A stretch of 64,000 nt of DNA. Origin: Aliamphritea hakodatensis (GTDB lineage Bacteria > Pseudomonadota > Gammaproteobacteria > Pseudomonadales > Balneatricaceae). The position numbers and the translations under genes are program-made. The stretch lies in assembly GCF_024347195.1 (NCBI RefSeq), contig NZ_AP025281.1:620001-684000 (forward strand), read 5' to 3'. Below are positions 17,184 to 23,172 of this stretch, piece after piece. The notes under the pieces were generated by a model. The model had not been told where the DNA came from. It saw nothing but the letters and a program-made list of their open reading frames with translations, and made no database searches. Position 1 is the stretch's first letter, and each line of letters opens with the position of its first letter.

Positions 17184-17560
17184 TAACCAGGCTCCTTCTT
17201 ATCCAGTACCGCACCCCAATAGTCCCCGGTCTGCTGGTACTTGGAATATTCAACCCAGTGATCCTTTCTGAAGTCACGCCGCCAGTAAGGTATATCAAGC
17301 CGATCTACTTCAGCGGGTCGCATGTGAATGGGGCCTTCTAGTATTCCGGCAATATCCTGATCTGCTTCTCCCAGCTCCAGAGCGCCTGTAACGAACTGAT
17401 CAATCCAGCTAGGCAAATCCCAGCCTTTATCGTCTAAAAGCGCAGAGACTTCCCACATATCCTCAGCAACCACGATAAAACCATACTCTTCATCAATGGC
17501 AACATTGTGGCTACTTTCCGGATCGTCTATTTCCCACATGAACGCATAGAATTTATTCAT
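17183..17560 (-). CDS. Hypothetical protein coupled to the GNAT gene
   Basis: A 125-residue acidic protein (MNKFYAFMWEIDDPESSHN, then many Asp, Glu and Trp) that I do not recognise. The ATG at 17560 is preferred because AAAGGA lies nine bases upstream; an earlier in-frame codon at 17584 has no ribosome site. Its stop shares one base with the GNAT start, giving a toxin-antitoxin-like two-gene unit. No DNA-binding motif is visible, so an antitoxin role is only a guess. Confidence 0.6.
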   Translation of the reverse strand: MNKFYAFMWEIDDPESSHNVAIDEEYGFIVVAEDMWEVSALLDDKGWDLPSWIDQFVTGALELGEADQDIAGILEGPIHMRPAEVDRLDIPYWRRDFRKDHWVEYSKYQQTGDYWGAVLDKKEPG

Positions 17561-17645
17561 AATCCACATTCCTTTATGAATCACTTAGAGCCTCTTAAAA
17601 CTCTTCAAATAGTCTGAGAAAATTGCAGGTTCTCTAGATAAGTTC

Positions 17646-18203
17646 TTACCATGAGAAATAGCTTGTGTCATTTTTCCAATACTTCTCCCAATCACGCATT
17701 TGGGTAGAAACAAATATTTTTTCACAAGCATTCCTTGGTAGCTGTTCTGCAAACATATCCACGAAAGCTCCATAGCTACAAAGAGCATTTTCTATAGTTA
17801 TAAAAGCCGCTTCATTATCATCAAAACACTTTTGAATTGGTGGGCTATTACGATTATGGCGGTAATGTTTCAACCAGTTCACAGGGTGCAGTTCAGCTCT
17901 GATTATTGATTGTTTATTGCCCCCTTCTCTTTGAGATCCAAGCGCTGCCGCCATAGCTGCAGTACAGCCAAGAGGGTCCGACTGATACTCTTCTCTTAAC
18001 ATTTCTCTGATCAAGCTATTAGCTGCACCTGCTAAGGTAATTGAGCAGAGGTAGTCTTGCTGGTCGAAATAAAGAGCTATAGATCGGGTAATCTGTATAT
18101 TGGCAGCATATAGCTTTTGACAAATAGCTAGCCACCTCGGCTTATCAGCATTAAATTGGATCGATTCTTCCTTTAGAGATAACAACCATTCTTTCTCTGT
18201 CAC
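17646..18203 (-). CDS. Hypothetical helical protein
   Basis: A 185-residue protein starting with GTG after AAAGGAATCATCTG. It is predicted to be mainly helical, with GCTAAMAAALGSQREGG and HPVNWLKHYRHNRN as its most distinctive parts. I do not recognise the family. It lies between the GNAT pair and the coiled-coil HEPN-like gene on the same strand, 58 bp from the latter, and probably shares its transcript. Confidence 0.55.
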   Translation of the reverse strand: MTEKEWLLSLKEESIQFNADKPRWLAICQKLYAANIQITRSIALYFDQQDYLCSITLAGAANSLIREMLREEYQSDPLGCTAAMAAALGSQREGGNKQSIIRAELHPVNWLKHYRHNRNSPPIQKCFDDNEAAFITIENALCSYGAFVDMFAEQLPRNACEKIFVSTQMRDWEKYWKNDTSYFSW

Positions 18204-18261
18204 CAGATGATTCCTTTCTTTTTTTATACCAGGTGCCTGATTCAGGACGTTGATTTTGCAC

Positions 18262-18879
18262 TCATTGTAAAAAGTGATTCATGTCTGCCAGATAGGCTTC
18301 GTAATCATACCAACCAAGTAGCTTTAGGATTTGCTTTGCGCAGCTTTTACCGTGATTGGTTTCTAAGCAAAATGAATCTCCAAACTCATTTTTTAGGGAT
18401 AAGAACACAGCCTTTACTCCTTTTTTGTAACGGCCCTCTTCATAGTGCATTGCTTGATTACGTGACTCCCAGATGACGTCTCGTAAGCAAGTATCTCCTA
18501 TAGGTCTACCCCTTGGGGCTTTGTGTTTTTGACCATGTGAGGCGGAGATGCCTTGTTTCGCTATCTGAAGTATTCCACCTGATATAGCTTGTAATGCTGA
18601 CTCTTTAGATTCGAGTGAACTAGTAAGAGAGACTACCTCTTTCTGTACAAGCTTCATTTCTTTATCTGCAGTTGCCATTCTATTGAATGCATTCAGTGCA
18701 TAAAGGTCAGAGAAGTCATCGTTAAGATCGCTTGTTTGATAGTCCCATTGCAGCATGCTTACTTTTTTTTGGAGTGTAGATAACTCACTTTGCTTTGCTT
18801 GTAGTTCAGTCTCCTCGTTGCTAGCAAGCTCAATCAGGTTCTTTACCGCGTATTCGGTATCGCTCAAATACTGATGCAT
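18262..18879 (-). CDS. Coiled-coil protein with RNxxxH (HEPN-like) motif
   Basis: A 205-residue protein with a heptad-rich coiled coil in the first half (about residues 20-105). The C-terminal domain contains DVIWESRNQAMHYEEGRYKK. RNQAMH fits the R-x4-H signature, with Asn after the Arg, of HEPN ribonucleases. The remaining family features are too weak for a firm assignment. It is the first gene of a minus-strand group that includes the gene at 17646. Its upstream region carries the shared promoter motif at 19035 and the phased 12-bp repeats. A defence or toxin RNase is the leading idea. Confidence 0.6.
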   Translation of the reverse strand: MHQYLSDTEYAVKNLIELASNEETELQAKQSELSTLQKKVSMLQWDYQTSDLNDDFSDLYALNAFNRMATADKEMKLVQKEVVSLTSSLESKESALQAISGGILQIAKQGISASHGQKHKAPRGRPIGDTCLRDVIWESRNQAMHYEEGRYKKGVKAVFLSLKNEFGDSFCLETNHGKSCAKQILKLLGWYDYEAYLADMNHFLQ

Positions 18880-19034
18880 TTTTACTCCATTGCTCTGATA
18901 TACGATTCTATCCAGATAGTCGTTGTTACATACTTTGATAACTGCTCTTAAGCAAGTAAACAGGTCTCATCTTTACCGCCTTAACTTCCATCACCATTGC
19001 TATTTTCTTCAGAGCTGGGCTTCGCTTAAACAGC

Positions 19035-19054
19035 CCTTACGTATGGTAAATATA
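19035..19054 (-). promoter_or_regulatory. Shared island promoter motif, copy 2
   Basis: The minus strand reads TATATTTACCATACGTAAGG, the same word as at 15348-15366 with one inserted base. It lies 156-175 bp before the start of the HEPN-like gene and directly next to the phased repeats. Confidence 0.55.
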
Positions 19055-19058
19055 TAAA

Positions 19059-19202
19059 GGTGGCCAAATAGTGGGGCAGTGAGGGGCCAAAAAAGCCGTT
19101 TACAGGCCCACATAGTGGGGCAGTCAGGCCCAAATAGTGGGGCAGTGAAATCAAAATCAGGCCCACATAGTGGGGCAGCCAGGCCCATATAGTGGGGCAG
19201 TC
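19059..19202. repeat. Five helically phased 22-bp repeats (iteron-like)
   Basis: The 12-mer ATAGTGGGGCAG occurs five times, starting at 19068, 19112, 19134, 19167 and 19189. The spacings are 44, 22, 33 and 22 bp, all multiples of 11. The extended unit is 22 bp, of the form AGGCCCACATAGTGGGGCAG; two pairs are joined head to tail with no gap. CCCAC/GTGGG forms a small dyad in units 2 and 4. The pattern fits iterons bound by a replication initiator, or a multi-site operator or enhancer. It is not CRISPR: there are no regular unique spacers. Confidence 0.85.
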
Positions 19203-19523
19203 ATATTTTTAGGCAGGTCTTGTTCTGCGTTAGAGCTTTGCTTGCTTAATGACCTATTAGTAGGTGTAATGAGATCGCTATGGCTTCATTTAATAGGCAT
19301 GGAAGTGTTATCAAAAGTGTTGTTGTCAGGTTGTAATGAAGACTAGTGCCATGGTTACAATTATAGTTTTCTTGCAACTGATGGCTGTTGTCGTATCTTG
19401 TGTGAATGGATTTTTAGATTATATGGTAAATGATTTTTCTATTTTTTGATGTCTGTCTAGTTTTTAGAATCTAAGTTTTGTGATTTTTCTGTGTTAAGTT
19501 TTGGGATATTTGGGTACGTATAT

Positions 19524-20951
19524 ATGGATATGTTGAATACTTTATTAAAAACTCATGCTGATAAAGATGATATAGATTTTAAGTCTATTTGGGAAAGTGG
19601 ATTGTTTATCTTTGATTCAAATGTTTTGCTTGATCTATATCGTCTTCCTGAGGAAGCAAGTAATGATTTGATTAATGTTCTTAGAAGTCAAGACTTTAAT
19701 AATAAGATTTGGATAGCATTTCAAGTTGCTCTTGAGTTTCTAAACAATAGACATGAAATTATAAGCGATCAAAAAAATAAATTTAATACTGTCAGAAGTT
19801 TGGTTGATGATGCAATCTCTAAATATGATGAAGTATTTGGTAGCCTTTCTTCTGAACTCTCAAAACTAAAGCTAAAGCAGCGGCATTCACTAATAAATCC
19901 TGATGAATTCATAACTCAGGATAATATTGACTCAGGTAAAGCTTTTCTTGAGAGCTTCATTGAAGAGCTTTCGAACCTAGAAAGTCAACAATCAGATGTT
20001 AATGATAAGGATACAATTAAGAATACAGTATTGAGTATATTTGAAGGAAGAATAGGAGATAGTCTTAGTAAAAAAGAGTTAGAAGAAATATATAAGACTG
20101 GCGAAAGGCGGTATGAAAATAAAATACCTCCTGGGTATAAGGATAAATCTAAGTCAGGCTCTTATACGGTCAATGATAGAGAGTTTGTACGAAAGTATGG
20201 CGATTTAATTCTTTGGAAGGAAGTTTTAAAAAAGGCAAAGTCAGAAGATATTTCCTACATCGTGCTTGTGACAGGAGATGTTAAAGAAGATTGGTGGTTG
20301 GAAAAGCGTGGGAAGAAATTAGGTCCACGAAGAGAGTTGTTAAATGAAATATATTCTGAAGCTCCAAATCTCAAGTCATTTTATTTGTATGATACTTCTA
20401 GCTTTTTGAGGCATGCAAAAAAAGAACTAAGATTAGATATAAGGGATTCATCAATTAGTCAAGCAAAAGATCTTATTGAACGGAGTCGGTTGAACAGGAC
20501 TGTTCTGGAAGAAGGTCTTTATTATTTACCTGAAGAAATTATTTCGGCAGCACAAGATATGACTAATTTTAGGGTTGGAATCGGCAGATCAGTTAAAAAC
20601 TTACCTCCATTAAAAATTGGCAGATATTCACTTTATAATTTTTTGATGGAAATCTTCTATAATGCAGTGGAGCATGGGGTTGGTAATTACATCGGGGTGC
20701 AAGCTAAGCGCCGTGATGAAATTACCTTGCTTAGGTTCAAGAATCGAATTAGCCCCGACGCTCTACCTGATGAAACTAAAATCAACGACTCTAATCTAGT
20801 AACGACAGCGCTTACTCGGGGTTTTGGGCTTTCTAGTGCTCGTAATTCTATGGCAAATGAAGGCATTGATTTAAATACTGTCACATCTGAGAAAAGCTTT
20901 GTTGTTGAGCTTTATATCCCTAATTCTCATTTTTATAATGAAGGTATGTGA
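19524..20951 (+). CDS. PIN-like nuclease fused to GHKL (HATPase) domain
   Basis: A protein of about 475 residues. The N-terminal half is PIN-like (DUF4935/PIN_8 style): FIFDSNVLLDLYRL near the start, a long helical insertion, then KYGDLILWKEVL and IVLVTGDVKEDWW, which together supply the acidic metal-binding residues. The last third is a GHKL ATPase: N-box FLMEIFYNAVEHGVG and glycine box GFGLSSARNS. PIN modules cut RNA or DNA; GHKL modules bind ATP and change conformation. An earlier GTG at 19491 is in frame; the ATG at 19524 is chosen without a strong ribosome site. The gene is markedly AT-rich compared with the core genome, which argues for recent transfer. Confidence 0.75.
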   Translation: MDMLNTLLKTHADKDDIDFKSIWESGLFIFDSNVLLDLYRLPEEASNDLINVLRSQDFNNKIWIAFQVALEFLNNRHEIISDQKNKFNTVRSLVDDAISKYDEVFGSLSSELSKLKLKQRHSLINPDEFITQDNIDSGKAFLESFIEELSNLESQQSDVNDKDTIKNTVLSIFEGRIGDSLSKKELEEIYKTGERRYENKIPPGYKDKSKSGSYTVNDREFVRKYGDLILWKEVLKKAKSEDISYIVLVTGDVKEDWWLEKRGKKLGPRRELLNEIYSEAPNLKSFYLYDTSSFLRHAKKELRLDIRDSSISQAKDLIERSRLNRTVLEEGLYYLPEEIISAAQDMTNFRVGIGRSVKNLPPLKIGRYSLYNFLMEIFYNAVEHGVGNYIGVQAKRRDEITLLRFKNRISPDALPDETKINDSNLVTTALTRGFGLSSARNSMANEGIDLNTVTSEKSFVVELYIPNSHFYNEGM

Positions 20952-21020
20952 AGTTCTCGTAATTTTGATTCTTTAAGATTTTAAATAAATTGCAGCAATG
21001 TCATATTAAGTCAAGGCTAT

Positions 21021-21446
21021 CTATGAAGATAGCCTTCTAATTGGTATGACTGTAGCCGGCAGATCTAATTTTCCATCGCAGTCATGGATGGGCTGCCAGG
21101 TAAGTGCATAAAGGCTCGGACCACAGTTCAAGCCTCCCTGACGAGTCTGGATGAGCCATCCTCGTGCGATTAACTCATCACGCGCTCGGGCCAGTCCGTT
21201 CTTTGAAGACCAACCCAGCGATTGCATAACTGACCTGGCGCAATGCAGATCACCGTTGTTCCTTCCGTTGTACTGAATTCCAATGTGAGTCAGGAGCTTT
21301 ACAGCATTGCCTGACAAAGCTAAAAAGTCTTCATGTACTAGCATTGCTGCTGGCAAGTGAAAGTACCCTTTATATGTAATTGATAAGGACTTCTTGCCTT
21401 TATTCTTTCGCTTCTGGCTCTGTATATGCTGAACAGTAGCAGCCAT
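21021..21446 (-). CDS. Winged-helix protein, possible island replication/regulatory protein
   Basis: A 141-residue basic protein. The segment LSGNAVKLLTHIGIQYNGRNNGDL followed by SVMQSLGWSSKNGLARARDELIARGWL (quoted in parts) is a clear winged-helix pattern seen in replication initiators and phage regulators. It has an excellent AGGAGG ribosome site. It is the last gene of the leftward cassette that starts at alpA, the position where P4-like satellites keep replication functions. If the repeats at 19.1 kb are iterons, this is the best candidate binder, but nothing proves the link. Confidence 0.65.
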   Translation of the reverse strand: MAATVQHIQSQKRKNKGKKSLSITYKGYFHLPAAMLVHEDFLALSGNAVKLLTHIGIQYNGRNNGDLHCARSVMQSLGWSSKNGLARARDELIARGWLIQTRQGGLNCGPSLYALTWQPIHDCDGKLDLPATVIPIRRLSS

Positions 21447-21514
21447 TACAACCCTCCTAGAAGCTGCGAAGTGCAGCTTCTACATCATGAGAATCAGGTT
21501 CTTTATTGAGTGCT

Positions 21515-21805
21515 TTAAGCTGCTTTTTGATTAGCCAGCAACTCAGCATTTTCAAGACGGGTAGCTAAACTGGAAAACGCTCTAGTAAGCTCGGCCATGC
21601 TGAGGTTTATTTCAGCTAGCTTCTGTCCCGGGTTGCTCACTTCGCTGAAATCACATTCAAGCGCAATCTCATTGATATACTGGGATACCAGTACACAGCT
21701 TTCAGTGGCGCATTGCGCTTCATTTAACAGCTCATGATGCTGGTGGCTGGTGAGTGTATTCGTCAGCTTCTCAACAACGGTGGCAGCAGGTGAGTAATAA
21801 TTCAT
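21515..21805 (-). CDS. Small helical island protein
   Basis: A 96-residue protein, MNYYSPAATVVEKLTNTLTS onward, mainly helical with a Leu/Ala-rich C-terminal half. No family is recognised. The ATG at 21805 is preferred over the longer frame because AGGAGG lies seven bases upstream and the codon overlaps the preceding stop in an ATGA junction. Confidence 0.65.
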   Translation of the reverse strand: MNYYSPAATVVEKLTNTLTSHQHHELLNEAQCATESCVLVSQYINEIALECDFSEVSNPGQKLAEINLSMAELTRAFSSLATRLENAELLANQKAA

Positions 21806-22257
21806 GACAGCACCTCCTGAACGTTTGGCCAGGAAGTGATAGCTATACACGCAAATTTAGAATGGAAGGGAGTTGAAATAGCTCTATCGTCTTTCAGCAG
21901 ACGAAACTGTGACGTGTCACCAAACATAGTGGCATCCTCGGAATAATTAAGGGAACTGCCGCCATTGGGACCAACCAAGAGGGAGGCAGATTGTGCAGAG
22001 TTGGTCCTACCGTATTCCGAGAAACGGCGCGCCGAAGCGCCTCCACACAATCCGCCATAAACACGAATTTTGGACACAAAAAAAGCGCATGTAATGAGCG
22101 CCTGTGCGCTCGGAATATTCGAGGGACCAACCTCGGCATCTGATTTTGCAGACGCCCTATTAACATAGCGCCGCTGGTTAAGAGCTGTCAACACTGGCGT
22201 AATGATTTGCTTCGGGTAACTGGGGCGAATACCAGCCTTTGTACTGGATAAGATCAT
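21802..22257 (-). CDS. Ash-like reading frame overlapping an antisense RNA locus
   Basis: A 151-codon frame whose middle (AFFVSKIRVYGGLCGGASAR, then RFSEYGRTNSAQSA) resembles the Ash family of P4-type phages as I remember it. It is joined to both neighbours by 4-bp ATGA overlaps, which supports translation. However, the same DNA encodes a strongly structured RNA (21985-22056) flanked by complementary blocks, and Ash-like frames are often translations of such CI/C4 RNA loci. The protein may therefore be secondary or not made at all. Confidence 0.45.
   Translation of the reverse strand: MILSSTKAGIRPSYPKQIITPVLTALNQRRYVNRASAKSDAEVGPSNIPSAQALITCAFFVSKIRVYGGLCGGASARRFSEYGRTNSAQSASLLVGPNGGSSLNYSEDATMFGDTSQFRLLKDDRAISTPFHSKFACIAITSWPNVQEVLS
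21937..21975 (-). promoter_or_regulatory. seqC-like target of the antisense RNA
   Basis: Downstream on the minus strand from the RNA, the blocks GTTGGTCC (21968-21975) and ATTCCGAG (21937-21944) recur in the same order as in the upstream block. Both are perfectly complementary to the RNA segment at 22000-22021. Confidence 0.65.
21985..22056 (-). ncRNA. P4 CI / C4-type antisense immunity RNA (candidate)
   Basis: About 72 nt. An outer stem pairs GGCGGATTGTG (5' end, 22046-22056) with CACAATCTGCC (3' end, 21985-21995) with one G-U. Inside is a hairpin GCGC-TTCG-GCGC and an exposed segment with CTCGGAAT (22014-22021) and GGACCAAC (22000-22007). These two 8-mers are perfect complements of paired 8-mers upstream (22109-22131) and downstream (21937-21975). 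In phage P4 the 69-nt CI RNA uses the same seqA-seqB-seqC arrangement to terminate the replication operon prematurely. The size, outer stem and block order all agree; assignment to the Rfam C4 family needs a covariance search. Confidence 0.7.
22109..22131 (-). promoter_or_regulatory. seqA-like target of the antisense RNA
   Basis: On the minus strand, GTTGGTCC (22124-22131), a 7-nt gap and ATTCCGAG (22109-22116). Both blocks pair perfectly with the RNA segment at 22000-22021, with near-equal loop lengths (7 and 6 nt). It lies about 53 nt upstream of the RNA. Confidence 0.65.
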
Positions 22258-22484
22258 GCTACGCCCTCCTGATTACCACAGTCGTGAATAGCCCCAAATA
22301 AACAGTTAAGAATGCTCCCTTTAGGGTTGGCCCTTTTGTTAAAGCAAAGCTTGGCCGTTACCCACGGTGTAAGTGCGATGCTGCCTGAGCTGTGCTTGGC
22401 CTTTTTGTGAGCGCTATCCTTGGCCCTTTCGAGCCAGATGATCAGAAGTACAATTGGCTCGACTAATGAGCTTAATTTTCTCAT
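22254..22484 (-). CDS. Small hydrophobic-start island protein
   Basis: A 76-residue frame with a short hydrophobic stretch after the start (SSLVEPIVLLIIWLERA) and a basic, Cys-containing tail. No family is recognised. The ATG at 22484 forms an ATGA overlap with the gene before it, and its stop forms another with the gene after it. A short leader or membrane peptide is possible, and it may serve mainly to couple translation into the antisense-RNA region. Confidence 0.5.
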   Translation of the reverse strand: MRKLSSLVEPIVLLIIWLERAKDSAHKKAKHSSGSIALTPWVTAKLCFNKRANPKGSILNCLFGAIHDCGNQEGVA

Positions 22485-22846
22485 GCGGCATTCTCCCAAT
22501 TCACCGGATCTGCTCCGCGCTTGAGGCGATATTCATTGATCAATACTTTAGCGCGGTCCGCGCTCTCGTCTGTTAACTGGTAGCGGTGATAGATAACAGA
22601 TAGACCCTGATAGCCTGAATGCCTCTCTGGTAAGCTCGTAAAGCTCAGGCCAAGTCTTTGCTTTACTTCATTGCTCATGGTTGAGTTAAGCGCATGATCA
22701 AAGACAGGGGCCTTTTCAGCCTCTAAACGATTAATAGAGCCCTTTGTTACCAGGTGGAGCAAAACCCTTTCTATCTTGAAGGGAGGCTTGATAAGATCAG
22801 CAGTGCTGGTGGCCGTTGTGGTGGCGGTCATCGGTTTGGTTTTCAT
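22481..22846 (-). CDS. Helix-turn-helix protein of phage-satellite type
   Basis: A 121-residue protein. After a Thr/Ala-rich start it contains KPPFKIERVLLHLVTKGSIN then RLEAEKAPVFDHALNSTMSN, a pattern seen in short phage and satellite HTH proteins (HTH_39 style). The longer frame beginning at 22942 overlaps alpA; the ATG at 22846 is chosen because GGAAGGAG precedes it at seven bases. It follows alpA by 13 bp and is coupled to the next gene by an ATGA overlap. Confidence 0.65.
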   Translation of the reverse strand: MKTKPMTATTTATSTADLIKPPFKIERVLLHLVTKGSINRLEAEKAPVFDHALNSTMSNEVKQRLGLSFTSLPERHSGYQGLSVIYHRYQLTDESADRAKVLINEYRLKRGADPVNWENAA

Positions 22847-22859
22847 GAGAGCTCCTTCC

Positions 22860-23054
22860 TTATGCCGCTTGGTTTGCGCCAGCAAAGCAATCATCAATCC
22901 ATTTCTGAATATCTGATTCTTTCCAGCCAACAAGACGGCCACCGATAGGTGAAGCCTGTGGAAAGGTTCCTTTCTGCATACGCAGATAGATTGTGCTGCG
23001 AGATAGGCCGGTAAGTTTCTCTACTTCTGGACGGCGGAGAATGCGATTAGACAT
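22860..23054 (-). CDS. AlpA-family excisionase/regulator
   Basis: A 64-residue winged-helix protein: RRPEVEKLTGLSRSTIYLRM then GTFPQASPIGGRLVGWKESD, the complete AlpA signature (MerR-like HTH). AlpA proteins control integrase expression and excision in P4-like and CP4-57-like elements. Its promoter carries two 14-bp palindromes 21 bp apart. It heads the leftward cassette. Confidence 0.9.
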   Translation of the reverse strand: MSNRILRRPEVEKLTGLSRSTIYLRMQKGTFPQASPIGGRLVGWKESDIQKWIDDCFAGANQAA

Positions 23055-23116
23055 ATGCGAGTACCTGTTAAGTTCTGTTCGGTATCCGCAAGATATGAAT
23101 AGCCTAGGAGTAATGC

Positions 23117-23165
23117 AGTCTAGCTAGACTGGAAAAAAGTATAGCTAGACTAAAATTGGAAACAA
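23117..23165 (-). promoter_or_regulatory. alpA promoter with two phased palindromic operators
   Basis: On the minus strand, -35 TTGTTT (23160-23165), a 16-bp spacer and -10 TATACT (23138-23143). AGTCTAGCTAGACT at 23117-23130 is a perfect 14-bp palindrome; AGTATAGCTAGACT at 23138-23151 is the same word with one mismatch and contains the -10. Their centres are 21 bp apart, on the same face of the helix. This is a classical repressor layout. Confidence 0.75.
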
Positions 23166-23172
23166 CCTATTG

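Larger units (their letters stand above)
18880..19523. other. Intergenic control region between HEPN-like and PIN-GHKL genes
   Basis: A 644-bp divergent region without coding sequence. It holds, in order, the shared promoter motif (19035-19054), five phased repeats (19059-19202), a small dyad ACCTA/TAGGT near 19250, and an AT-rich leader running into the PIN-GHKL gene. It is either a bidirectional control region or a replication origin. Confidence 0.6.

Noticed and set aside
19059..19202. CRISPR array
   Set aside because: The repeat unit is compact and partly tandem with zero spacing; there are no unique spacers of constant length and no cas genes.
22860..22942. Long N-terminal extension of the 121-residue HTH protein
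   Set aside because: It would overlap alpA; the internal ATG at 22846 has a much better ribosome site.
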